Assembly (NCBI RefSeq): GCF_000969605.1
Contig: NZ_JZUE01000020.1
Location: forward strand, 51,110 to 115,109
Source of the DNA: Aquincola tertiaricarbonis
Lineage (GTDB): Bacteria; Pseudomonadota; Gammaproteobacteria; Burkholderiales; Burkholderiaceae_C
DNA: 64,000 nt
Direction of reading: 5' to 3'
Below are positions 9,849-17,902 of this stretch, piece by piece. The notes beneath the pieces were generated by a model, which did not search any database, was not told where the DNA came from, and was given only the letters and a program-made list of their open reading frames with translations. The position numbers and the translations under genes are program-made. Positions within the stretch are counted from its first letter, which is position 1. Each line of letters opens with the position of its first letter.

Positions 9849-10409
9849 ATGAAGTCGCTCGTCACCGTGCTGGGCTCGAGCCTGGCCGCCGGCATGCTTG
9901 TGTGCAGCGCACCCGCGCAGGCATTCACGCAGCCGGTGATGTTCAACCTGCTGCAGGCCTCCGGCACGGTGCAGACGCCGCTGGGCGTGGACGACTCGCT
10001 GTTCGTCGACACGCTGGTCACCACCGAGGTGGGCGCGCTGCTGCAGCAGGTGACCTTCACCGTGGCCAGCGGCGTGTCGATGCTGGAAGGCTCGGCCGTC
10101 TGGCAGATCAGCACCGCCACCGGCGCCGGGCCACGGCTGGTGGGCGTGAACATCGACATCCTGGATGCCGGCAACAACGTGGTGCTGAGCGACACCTTCG
10201 CCGGCGTGCTGGCCGGTTATGCCCACTCCACCCTCACCGGCCCCATCGGGCCGGGCACCTACACGCTGCGGGCCACCGGCAACGGCGTGCGGGATTCGTC
10301 GCTGGACATTTCCATCACCATGGCGGTGCCGGAGCCGTCGACCTGGGCGCTGATGCTGGGCGGCGGCCTGGGCATGTGCTGGCTGGCTGCGCGGCGCCGG
10401 CAGGGTTGA
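9849..10409 (+). CDS. PEP-CTERM sorting-domain protein, exported
   Basis: 186 residues. An N-terminal Sec signal peptide (hydrophobic core to about residue 25, ending APAQA) is followed by a secreted beta-rich region. The C-terminal tripartite sorting signal consists of VPEPSTWALM, a hydrophobic stretch and a basic RRR end. Exosortase/PEP-CTERM systems process such proteins and often link to exopolysaccharide production. No exosortase lies in this window. A strong GGAG-type ribosome site (ggagtggagg) precedes the ATG at 9849. The mature domain resembles the FxDxF-type PEP-CTERM proteins, and its biochemical role is unknown. Confidence 0.9.
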   Translation: MKSLVTVLGSSLAAGMLVCSAPAQAFTQPVMFNLLQASGTVQTPLGVDDSLFVDTLVTTEVGALLQQVTFTVASGVSMLEGSAVWQISTATGAGPRLVGVNIDILDAGNNVVLSDTFAGVLAGYAHSTLTGPIGPGTYTLRATGNGVRDSSLDISITMAVPEPSTWALMLGGGLGMCWLAARRRQG

Positions 10410-10418
10410 TGGCACCCT

Positions 10419-10436
10419 GGCCGCGGCGTCGCGGCC
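10419..10436. terminator. GC-rich hairpin between convergent genes
   Basis: A perfect 7-bp stem (GGCCGCG / CGCGGCC) with a 4-base loop lies in the 43-base gap between the convergent PEP-CTERM and GAF-GGDEF genes. No T-tract follows on either strand, so factor-independent termination is only a possibility. Confidence 0.35.
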
Positions 10437-10452
10437 GGGGCGTGCCCCCTCG

Positions 10453-11523
10453 TCAGGCGGCGCCGGCCTCGCTGCGGCTGGCCACCAGGCGCAGGGCGGG
10501 CGCTTCCAGCAGCTTGCCCACCATGTTCACCCGGCGTTCCAGCCGCTCGGCGGCCAGGCGCTGGGCACGGTGGGCGCGGCCGAACAACTGCGCGGCGGAC
10601 ACCACCTCGTCGTCGTAGGCACCCACGCCCAGCGACAGGCTCACGCCCAGCGATTGCCCATCGCCCAGCTGCACCGGCTCGGCCATCGCCGATTCGATGC
10701 GCGCGGCCAGCGCGCGGGCCTCCGCCTCGGCGCCGTGGCGCATCACGATGCCGAATTCGGCCTGGCCCAGGTGCGACAGCAGGTCGCCCACGCGCACCTG
10801 CTGCGCCAGCCGGCGCGACACCTCGCGCAGCACGTCGTCGGCCACGCCGCGGCCGAAGCCGGTGACGATGTCGGTGTGGCCGTTGATGGCCAGCGACAGC
10901 ACGCTGAACGGCTCGCCGGTGCGCATGGAGTACTGCAGCTCCACGTCCAGCGCCTCGTCGAAGCGGCGGCGGTCGGCGGTGCCGGTGACCGGATCGGACT
11001 TGGCCGCGCGTGCCAGCGACACCGCGCGGTAGTGCGCGGTGAGCGCGGTGCCGGCCAGCAGCGCGGCGTCCTGCAGGCGCTGCAGCTCGGCCGGGCCGAA
11101 GGCGCCGGCGCTCGCCGACAGCACGCCCAGCGTGCCCAGCTGGCGGCCGGCTTCGTCCAGCAGCGCCACGCCGGCATAGGCATGCAGGCCATCGGCCAGG
11201 CTGCGCAACGCGCGGGCGGTGGGGCCGGGCTCGGTGGACAGGTCGTGGATCACCCGCAGCGGCTGGCCGGCGTGGGCGGCATCGGTTCCGGCCTGGGCCA
11301 GGTCCACGCCCATGGCCGACTTGAACCACAGGCGGTCGGCATCCAGCAGGCCGATGAAGGCGGCGCAGGCGCCGGTCAGCGCGGCGGCGCTGCGCACCAC
11401 CGCGTCGAATGCCGGGTCCTGCGGCGTGTCCAGCAGCTCGTGTGCGTACACGGCAGCCAGGCGGGCCTGCTCATCGGAAGCGCCGGCGGTGGCGGAACGG
11501 TTCTGAACAACGAGTTGCGACAT
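10453..11523 (-). CDS. GAF domain plus degenerate GGDEF domain protein
   Basis: 356 residues. Residues about 25-165 form a GAF-like sensor (AAVYAHELLDTPQDPAFDAV, DADRLWFKSAMGVDLA). The C-terminal part is a GGDEF fold beginning DPVTGTADRRRF. The catalytic GG(D/E)EF signature is replaced by GQAEF, so diguanylate cyclase activity is unlikely. The inhibitory-site motif RxxD is retained as RVGD exactly five residues before it, which would allow c-di-GMP binding without synthesis. There is no transmembrane segment, so the protein should be cytoplasmic. It lies downstream of an aldo/keto reductase gene on the same strand, separated by 100 bases. Confidence 0.87.
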   Translation of the reverse strand: MSQLVVQNRSATAGASDEQARLAAVYAHELLDTPQDPAFDAVVRSAAALTGACAAFIGLLDADRLWFKSAMGVDLAQAGTDAAHAGQPLRVIHDLSTEPGPTARALRSLADGLHAYAGVALLDEAGRQLGTLGVLSASAGAFGPAELQRLQDAALLAGTALTAHYRAVSLARAAKSDPVTGTADRRRFDEALDVELQYSMRTGEPFSVLSLAINGHTDIVTGFGRGVADDVLREVSRRLAQQVRVGDLLSHLGQAEFGIVMRHGAEAEARALAARIESAMAEPVQLGDGQSLGVSLSLGVGAYDDEVVSAAQLFGRAHRAQRLAAERLERRVNMVGKLLEAPALRLVASRSEAGAA

Positions 11524-11584
11524 GGAATGAGCCTTTCTTGGCAGATTCCACCGTATCGGCAGCGCGGCCAGAAAACCAAGTGGC

Positions 11585-11612
11585 CGGTGAAAACGGAGGC
11601 TGTAACAGCCGG
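11585..11612 (-). terminator. Weak rho-independent-like terminator after the aldo/keto reductase gene
   Basis: Read on the minus strand, a short hairpin GGCTG-TTA-CAGCC just past the aldo/keto reductase stop is followed within a few bases by TTTT. The stem is only five to six pairs, so strength is doubtful. Confidence 0.3.
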
Positions 11613-11623
11613 CCGCGCCGCCT

Positions 11624-12634
11624 TCAGCCGCGCAGCACCCGCCCCGTCACCGGATAGGCCGGATCGGTGTAGTGGTGGGTGGAGGCATGGCCGGGCGGCA
11701 CCAGGCCGTCGACAAAGGCCTCGTCCTGCGGCGTGAGGCTGACCTCCAGCGCGCCCAGGTAGTCCTGCCACTGCGCCAGGGTGCGCGGGCCGGCGATCAC
11801 GCCGTCGATCAGCCGGTTGTTCAGCACCCACGCCACGGCGAACTGCCCGGGCGTCAGGCCGCGCTGCGCCGCATGGGCGGCCAGGCGCTGGGCCCCGTCC
11901 AGCGACTCGGGCCGGAACTCGGTCTGCAGCAGCCGCGTGTCGGCGCGGGCGGCGCGTGTGCCCGGCGCCGGCGCCTGGCCCGGCAGGTACTTGGCGGTGA
12001 GCACGCCGCGGGCCAGCGGGCTGTAGCTCACCACGCCCACGCCATAGTGGGCGCAGGCGGGCAGCACCTCGACCTCCACGCCGCGGCTCATGGCGTTGTA
12101 GGGCGGCTGGCACACGATGGGCGGCGGCACGCCCATGCGCTGCGCCGTCTCCACCAGGCGGGCGATGCGCCAGCCGCGAAAGTTGGACACGCCGTAGTAG
12201 TGGATGTGGCCGTCGTCGATCAGCCGCGCCAGCGTGGAGAGGGTTTCCTCCACCGGCGTGGCCTCGTCGTCGCGGTGCAGGTACAGCACGTCGATCCAGT
12301 CGGTGCCCAGCCGGCGCAGGCTGTCCTGCACCGCCTGGCGCAGATGGCGGCGCGACAGGCCGCGGTCGTTCGGCCCCGGGCCCATCGGATTGAAGGCCTT
12401 GGTGGCCAGCACCCAGCGGTCGCGGTCGCCGGCGATCAGGCGGCCCACCATGCGCTCGGACTCGCCGCGCGCATAGGAATTGGCGGTGTCGATGGCATTC
12501 AGGCCGGCGTCGCGCGCCAGGTCCAGCATGCAAGCGGCCTCGGGCTCGGCCGTCTGGTCGCCGAACATCATCGTGCCCAGCCACAGCGGCGAGACCTGCA
12601 GGCCGCTGCGGCCGAGGGGGCGGTAGGCCGGCAT
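11624..12634 (-). CDS. Aldo/keto reductase family oxidoreductase
   Basis: 336 residues from the ATG at 12634 (MPAYRPLGRSGLQVSPLWLG), matching the YajO/Gpr-like NADPH-dependent aldo/keto reductases with a (beta/alpha)8 barrel. The catalytic tetrad is visible: Asp and Tyr in AIDTANSYARGESE, Lys in VLATKAF and His in LYLHRDD. The C-terminal region PRTLAQWQDYLGALEV fits the cofactor-binding end. An upstream in-frame ATG at 12676 would start inside a G/C repeat and is not favoured. The gene sits 78 bases downstream of a hydratase gene. The physiological carbonyl substrate is unknown. Confidence 0.9.
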   Translation of the reverse strand: MPAYRPLGRSGLQVSPLWLGTMMFGDQTAEPEAACMLDLARDAGLNAIDTANSYARGESERMVGRLIAGDRDRWVLATKAFNPMGPGPNDRGLSRRHLRQAVQDSLRRLGTDWIDVLYLHRDDEATPVEETLSTLARLIDDGHIHYYGVSNFRGWRIARLVETAQRMGVPPPIVCQPPYNAMSRGVEVEVLPACAHYGVGVVSYSPLARGVLTAKYLPGQAPAPGTRAARADTRLLQTEFRPESLDGAQRLAAHAAQRGLTPGQFAVAWVLNNRLIDGVIAGPRTLAQWQDYLGALEVSLTPQDEAFVDGLVPPGHASTHHYTDPAYPVTGRVLRG

Positions 12635-12668
12635 CTCAGTGCCGCCAGGCCGCCCGAAGGCACTGAAC

Positions 12669-12707
12669 GCCCCCATGGGGGGCAGCGAGCGGAGCGAGCT
12701 TGGGGGC
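12669..12707. repeat. G/C-block intergenic element with inverted and direct repeats
   Basis: The gap before the aldo/keto reductase gene holds GCCCCCA directly followed by its complement TGGGGGGC. Next come two direct copies of GCGAGC separated by GGA, then a second TGGGGGC. The first block can pair with either G block. The arrangement resembles a short intergenic repeat or terminator-like element that I recall from Burkholderiales genomes. Only one copy is present in this window, so repeat status is not shown here. Confidence 0.4.
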
Positions 12708-12712
12708 TGTCA

Positions 12713-13516
12713 TCACACCACCACCTCCGCGATGGAGAAGACGACGCGCGCGTCGCCCAGGCGGCCCTCGTACGTCCCCGGCTTCATCGTGTCATGCGGC
12801 CGGATGAGCGTGCCGGTGGTCACCAGCGCGCCGGCCGGCACGGCCAGGTCGAGGGCGGCGGCATGGGCCCAGAAGTGCTGCATCGCAGCCAGCGGATCGG
12901 TGCGGTCGTCGCCGGCCAGGGCCGGGCCCACCACCTCGCCGTAGTGCAGCAGCTGCGCCGGCGCCGCCAGCAGCGCCGAGGCCGCGCCCTGCGGCAGCGC
13001 GTCGCCCTTGACGAAGGCATGGAAGCCGGCGTTGTCGCCGATGAAGCTGGGCACGCCCACCGCCTTGCGGTCGATGAAGCGACTGCACACCACCTCCACC
13101 GCCAGGTAGGCGGCGTCGATCATCGTGGCGGGCTCGAACACCTCGGCCGACGGGCGGCAGGCGCGGGCGAAGCGCAGCGCGATCTCCACCTCCAGCGTGA
13201 ACACCGCGCCATTGGGCGGCGCGGCCAGCACCGCGCCCGACGGATGCACGCAGGGGTCGCGCAGGTAGCCGAACACCGGGGCGCCGTGCGGCGCCGCCTT
13301 GATGCCGCTGACGCTGGCGCCTGCGATCTTCCAGCCGGCACTGCCGTCGGCCATGCGCCGCTGCAGCGCGGCCTGGATGGCATAGCCCTGGCTGATGCCG
13401 GCCGGCCGCTCGTCGGCGGGCAGCTCGGTCAGCCGTCGACGGTGGCGCCAGGCCTCGGCCAGCCGGGCGGCGGCGGGTTCGGGGTCGAAGTCTTGCAGCA
13501 TCTCGGTCGAGGTCAT
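12713..13516 (-). CDS. 2-keto-4-pentenoate hydratase-like protein (FAH superfamily)
   Basis: 267 residues, usual for the 2-hydroxypent-2,4-dienoate hydratase (MhpD/XylJ-like) branch of the fumarylacetoacetate hydrolase superfamily. These enzymes add water to dienoates in aromatic meta-cleavage pathways. Visible blocks are GWKIAGASVSGIKA, the metal-ligand region FTLEVEIALRFA (acidic residues) and VEVVCSRFIDRKA. The start ATG overlaps the TGA of the upstream RND pump gene (ATGA), so translation is probably coupled. No other aromatic-degradation gene is near, which leaves the purpose of linking a hydratase to an efflux pump open. Confidence 0.85.
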   Translation of the reverse strand: MTSTEMLQDFDPEPAAARLAEAWRHRRRLTELPADERPAGISQGYAIQAALQRRMADGSAGWKIAGASVSGIKAAPHGAPVFGYLRDPCVHPSGAVLAAPPNGAVFTLEVEIALRFARACRPSAEVFEPATMIDAAYLAVEVVCSRFIDRKAVGVPSFIGDNAGFHAFVKGDALPQGAASALLAAPAQLLHYGEVVGPALAGDDRTDPLAAMQHFWAHAAALDLAVPAGALVTTGTLIRPHDTMKPGTYEGRLGDARVVFSIAEVVV

Positions 13517-16500
13517 GGGGCACGCTCCGGGGCGGTGGGGGTGTGCACGGGGGGCACGGCAGGCCCATGCGGCGCGGGCGCGGCATGCGGCGTCCTGAAA
13601 GTGTGCTTGCGCAGGAAGTTCACCATGTCGTCGACATAGGTGAACACCACCGGGATCACCAGCAGGCTGAGGAAGGTGGAGGTGATGAGGCCGCCGATCA
13701 CCACGATGGCCATCGGCGCGCGGAAGCTGGGGTCCACGCCGATGCCCAGGGCAATGGGCAACATCCCGGCGCCCATGGCCACGGTGGTCATCACGATGGG
13801 CCGCGCGCGCTTGTGGCAGGCGTCCAGCAGCGCTTCCCAGCGCGTCATGCCGCGGTCGCGGCGGGCCACGATGGCGTACTCCACCAGCAGGATGGAGTTC
13901 TTGGTGGCGATGCCCATCAGCATGATCATGCCGATCATCGACGGCATGGACAGCGCGGTGTTGGTGACGAACAGCGCCAGCGCCGCGCCGGGCAGCGACA
14001 GCACCAGCGCGGCCAGGATCGTCACCGGCTGCACGAAGTCCTTGAACAGCAGCACCAGCACCACGTAGATGCACAGCACGCCGGTGAGCATGGCCAGCGA
14101 GAAGCTCTGGAACAGCTCGCCCATCGCCTCCGCATCGCCCACCGCGGTGACGATGACGCCCGGCGGCAGGTTGGCCAGGCTGGGCATGGCCAGCGCCTGC
14201 TGCTCCACCTTGCCGAGCGGCTGCTGGTTCAGCTCGATCTCGAAGTTGATGTTGCGCAGCCGGTCGTAGCGGCCGATGACGGCCGGCCCGCTGCCGATGG
14301 AGATGTCGGCCACGTTGCCCAGCATCACCGGCCCGCGCGCGCCGGGGATTGCCAGGCGCGCGATGAGGTCGGGGTCCTGCCGCGCCTCTTCCTTGAGCTT
14401 GACCAGCACCGGCACCTGCCGCTGCGACAAATTCAGCTTCGGCAGGTTCTGCTCGTAGTCGCCGGCGGTGGCGATGCGCAGGGTGTCGGCGATGGCGGCC
14501 GAGGTGACGCCCAGGTCGGCCGCGCGCGCCGCATCCGGCCGCACGATCAGCTCCGGCTGCACCAGGCTGGCGGTGGAGGTGACGTTGCCGATGCCGGGGA
14601 TGGTGCGCAGGTCGCTCAGCACCTTGGTGGCATGGCTGGCCAGGGCGTCGCCGTCCTCGCCCGCCAGCACCAGCACGTATTTCTCCGACGAAGCCCCCAG
14701 GCCCACCTTCATGCGGGCGCCGGGCAGCACCGCCAGCGACTGGCGCAGCTGCTCCTCGATGGCCTGCTTGCTCAGGCCGGGGCGGTCGCCGCGCGGCGTC
14801 ATGTTGATGGTGAGCGTGGCCTTGCGCACCTGCGGCGGGCCCTGCGGCGCGAAGGGATCGCCGCCCGCGCTGCCGCCGCCGATGGCGGTGTAGACCAGCT
14901 TCACATGCTCGTTGCGCTGCACGATCTCGCGCGCCTGCTCGGCCAGCGACAGCGTCTGCTTCAGCGTGGCGCCGGGCGGCAGCTCCAGCGTCACCTGCGT
15001 CTGCGAGAGGTCGTCGGGCGGGATGAAGCCGGTGGGCAGCAGGCCCATCAGGCTCAGCGAGCCGAAGAAGAAGGCCACCGCGGCCAGCGCGGTGAGGATG
15101 CGGTGCTTCAGGCACCAGGTGACCCAGCGCATGTAGCTGCGCATCACGCGGCCGTCCTGCTCCTCGTGTCCGCCGGGGCGCAGGATGTAGGCCGACATCA
15201 TCGGCGTGAGCATGCGCGCCACCACCAAGGAGGCGAACACCGCGATGGCCGCCGTCCAGCCGAACTGCACGAAGAACTTGCCCGGCACGCCGCCCATGAA
15301 GGCGGTGGGCAGGAACACCGCGATCAGCGTGAAGGTGGTGGCGATGACGGCCAGGCCGATCTCATCCGCCGCTTCCATCGCGGCCTGGTACGGCGTCTTG
15401 CCCATGCGCAGGTGGCGCATGATGTTCTCGATCTCGACGATGGCATCGTCCACCAGGATGCCCACCACCAGCGACAGCGACAGCAGCGTCACCACGTTGA
15501 TGCTGAAGCCCAGCAGGTACATGCCCGCGAAGGCCGGCAGGATGGACAGCGGCAGCGCGGTGGCCGCGACGAAGGTGGCGCGCCAGTCCCGGAGGAACAG
15601 CCACACCACGATGACGGCGAGGATGGCGCCCTCGTACATCAGCTTCATCGAGCCGTCGTAGTTCTCGACCACCGGGTCGACGAAGTTGAAGGCCTCGGTG
15701 ATGGTGATGTCGGGGTGCGCGGCCTTGAGCTGCTCCAGCTTCTCGCGCACGCCATCGGCCACCGACACCTCGCCCGCGCCGCGGCTGCGGGTGATCTCGA
15801 AGCCCACCACCGGCTGGCCGTTGAGCAGCGCGGCCGAGCGGATCTCGGCCACGGTGTCGCGCACGCTGGCGATCTGGTCCAGCCGCACGCGGCGGCCGTC
15901 GGACAGCGGGATCTCCATGCGGGCCAGCTCTTCGGCGGTGGCCACGGTGGCGATGGTGCGCACCGACTGCTCGGCGCCGCCCAGGTCGGTGCGGCCGCCG
16001 GAGGCCTCCTGCTGCACCTGGCGCAGCTGGCGCGAGACGTCGGCCGCGGTGGCGTTCAGCGCCAGCATGCGCGCCGGATCCAGCTCCACCGCCACCTGGC
16101 GGGTGACGCCGCCCACCCGGCCCACCGCGCCCACGCCGGGCACGCTGAGCATGGCCTTGGCCACATCGTGGTCCACGAACCAGGACAGCGCCTCGTCGTC
16201 CATGCGGCTGGAGGCCACGGTGTAGGTCAGGATGGGCAGGCCGGCCAGGTTCACCTTGCTGATGACCGGGTCGCGCAGCTCGCCGGGCAGGTCGGAGCGC
16301 ACCCGTGCCACCGCATCGCGCACGTCGTCCACCGCCTCCTGCGTGGGCTTCTCGAGCCGGAACTCCACCGTGGTGCTCACCAGGCCATCGGTCACCGAGG
16401 TGTAGATGTGCTTGATGTCCTGCAGCGTGGCGATGGAGTTCTCCAGCTTGCGCGCCACCTCGGTTTCCAGCTGCGCGGGCGATGCGCCGGGCAGCGACGC

Positions 16501-16650
16501 GCTCACCGCCACCATCGGCAGGTCGATGTCGGGGAAGTTCTGGATCTTCATCGCCCGGAACGACATCAGCCCCGCCAGCGTGAGCATCACGAACAGCAGG
16601 ATGGAGGGCGTCGGGTTGCGGATCGACCAGGACGAGACGTTGATGGCCAT
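13513..16650 (-). CDS. RND efflux pump permease (HAE1/AcrB type)
   Basis: 1045 residues, full length for an HAE1 pump with 12 transmembrane helices and two periplasmic loops. The paired proton-relay aspartates sit in TM4 (VVGILVDDAIVEIENI) and the partner lysine in TM10 (GIATKNSILLVEYA). The N-terminus is typical: SSWSIRNPTPSILLFVMLTL. It is the middle gene of an OMF-MFP-pump operon that exports drugs or small organics from periplasm or inner leaflet to the outside. The gap from the fusion-protein gene is 37 bases and contains the palindrome TGTCTAGACA. It is followed by a hydratase gene with a 4-base overlap. Confidence 0.94.
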   Translation of the reverse strand: MAINVSSWSIRNPTPSILLFVMLTLAGLMSFRAMKIQNFPDIDLPMVAVSASLPGASPAQLETEVARKLENSIATLQDIKHIYTSVTDGLVSTTVEFRLEKPTQEAVDDVRDAVARVRSDLPGELRDPVISKVNLAGLPILTYTVASSRMDDEALSWFVDHDVAKAMLSVPGVGAVGRVGGVTRQVAVELDPARMLALNATAADVSRQLRQVQQEASGGRTDLGGAEQSVRTIATVATAEELARMEIPLSDGRRVRLDQIASVRDTVAEIRSAALLNGQPVVGFEITRSRGAGEVSVADGVREKLEQLKAAHPDITITEAFNFVDPVVENYDGSMKLMYEGAILAVIVVWLFLRDWRATFVAATALPLSILPAFAGMYLLGFSINVVTLLSLSLVVGILVDDAIVEIENIMRHLRMGKTPYQAAMEAADEIGLAVIATTFTLIAVFLPTAFMGGVPGKFFVQFGWTAAIAVFASLVVARMLTPMMSAYILRPGGHEEQDGRVMRSYMRWVTWCLKHRILTALAAVAFFFGSLSLMGLLPTGFIPPDDLSQTQVTLELPPGATLKQTLSLAEQAREIVQRNEHVKLVYTAIGGGSAGGDPFAPQGPPQVRKATLTINMTPRGDRPGLSKQAIEEQLRQSLAVLPGARMKVGLGASSEKYVLVLAGEDGDALASHATKVLSDLRTIPGIGNVTSTASLVQPELIVRPDAARAADLGVTSAAIADTLRIATAGDYEQNLPKLNLSQRQVPVLVKLKEEARQDPDLIARLAIPGARGPVMLGNVADISIGSGPAVIGRYDRLRNINFEIELNQQPLGKVEQQALAMPSLANLPPGVIVTAVGDAEAMGELFQSFSLAMLTGVLCIYVVLVLLFKDFVQPVTILAALVLSLPGAALALFVTNTALSMPSMIGMIMLMGIATKNSILLVEYAIVARRDRGMTRWEALLDACHKRARPIVMTTVAMGAGMLPIALGIGVDPSFRAPMAIVVIGGLITSTFLSLLVIPVVFTYVDDMVNFLRKHTFRTPHAAPAPHGPAVPPVHTPTAPERAP

Positions 16651-16667
16651 GGGGGCTCCGGCTCGGT

Positions 16668-16677
16668 TGTCTAGACA
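16668..16677. promoter_or_regulatory. TGTCTAGACA palindrome between fusion-protein and pump genes
   Basis: A perfect 10-bp palindrome in the 37-base gap inside the efflux operon. The core GTCTAGAC fits the inverted GTnTAnAC pattern known for HutC-type GntR regulators. Exact copies occur at 31017-31026 and 31846-31855, and a one-mismatch copy lies inside the fusion-protein gene near 17883. No cognate HutC-type regulator lies in the window. Confidence 0.4.
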
Positions 16678-16687
16678 GCTCGCGCGT

Positions 16688-17902
16688 TCAGCGCGAGGCC
16701 GGGCGGGCCGGCGCGGCAGCAGCGGCCGGCGTGCCGTCCACCACCCGCACCAGGTCGCCATCGGTGAGGAAGCCCACGCCCTGCGCCACCACGCGCGCAT
16801 CGGGCGCCAGGCCGCCGGTCACCTCCACCCGGTCGGCCAGCCGCCGGCCCAGCTGCAGCTTGGCCTGCTTGACCCGCCACAGCCCCGGCGCGGCCTCCGA
16901 TTCCAGCGCGAAGGCGTACTGGAAGCCGTCGCGCAGCGCCACCGCCGCCTGCGGCAGCGTGAGCGCGGGCGTGCTGCCCAGCGCGAACTCGCCGCGGGCG
17001 AACATGCCGGCCCGCACCGCGGCCGAGGCCCCGGCCTGCGCCGCGGTGAGGTCCACGTACACCAGCCCGTTGCGGGTCTGCGGATCCACCGTGGGCGCCA
17101 CCATGCGCACCCTGCCGGCGGTGGTGCTGCCGTCGGGCAGCTGAAGCTCGGCCTGCATGCCGGTGCGGATCTGCGACAGCTCGGCCGCGGTGACCTCGGC
17201 GCGCCACTCCAGCCGGCCGCCGCGGATCAGGCGGAACAGCTCCTGCCCGTTGCCGGCCACCGCGCCGACGGTGGCCAGGCGGGCGGAGATCACGCCGTCG
17301 TCCGGCGCGGCGATGGTGGTCTTGCGCAGCCGCAGCTCGTCGGACTGCAGGCGCGCCCGCTGGGCCTGCAGCCGCGCGCGGGCCGTCTTCTCGGCGGTGA
17401 TGTACTGGTTGATCTGCTGCGCGCTGATGGCGCCGGTGGTCTGCAGCTGGCGGGCGCGTTCGGCATTGGCCTGCGCCTCGGCCAGCGTGGCCTCGGTCTC
17501 GGCCAGCGCGGCGCGGGTGGCCGCCAGCTCCACCTGCACCGTATCGACCGCCATGCGGGCCAGCACCTGGCCGCGCTTGACGCGGTCGCCCACGTTCACC
17601 AGCACCTCGGCCAGGCGGTAGCCGCCCTGCTCGGCGCTGACGATGCTTTCCTGCCAGGGCGCGATGCTGCCGTTGGCGCTCAAGGTGCGCGACCAGTCGC
17701 TGCGCTGCGGCACCACCACGCTGACGGTGAGCGCGGGCTTGCCGGCAGAGGCGGCCGCATCGGGCACCGGCACGCCGGTGGGGCCCGATGCGGCGCTCAC
17801 CGGAGCGGCGGCGGGTTCGTCGCGGCCGCCACAGGCCACCAGGACGGCCGCCGTGGCCACGGACACGGCCAGCACGGCCACTTGTCTAGTCAACTTGCTC
17901 AC
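16688..17902 (-). CDS. RND periplasmic adaptor (membrane fusion) lipoprotein
   Basis: 404 residues. The N-terminus has a lipoprotein signal with lipobox LVAC, so the mature protein is probably lipid-anchored in the inner membrane. A split lipoyl/barrel-sandwich domain flanks a long alpha-helical hairpin rich in Ala, Glu and Arg (AATRAALAETEATLAEAQAN and following). Beta-barrel and membrane-proximal domains follow, the usual HlyD/AcrA order. The GTG start at 17902 overlaps the stop of the outer membrane factor gene (GTGA), which supports the start and coupled translation. The protein bridges the pump at 13513-16650 and the channel at 17899-19368. Confidence 0.92.
   Translation of the reverse strand: MSKLTRQVAVLAVSVATAAVLVACGGRDEPAAAPVSAASGPTGVPVPDAAASAGKPALTVSVVVPQRSDWSRTLSANGSIAPWQESIVSAEQGGYRLAEVLVNVGDRVKRGQVLARMAVDTVQVELAATRAALAETEATLAEAQANAERARQLQTTGAISAQQINQYITAEKTARARLQAQRARLQSDELRLRKTTIAAPDDGVISARLATVGAVAGNGQELFRLIRGGRLEWRAEVTAAELSQIRTGMQAELQLPDGSTTAGRVRMVAPTVDPQTRNGLVYVDLTAAQAGASAAVRAGMFARGEFALGSTPALTLPQAAVALRDGFQYAFALESEAAPGLWRVKQAKLQLGRRLADRVEVTGGLAPDARVVAQGVGFLTDGDLVRVVDGTPAAAAAPARPASR

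Noticed and set aside
13543..16674. Long plus-strand open frame opposite the first RND pump
   Set aside because: The same GC-bias effect. The product is His/Gln/Arg-rich low complexity, and the minus strand encodes a canonical pump.
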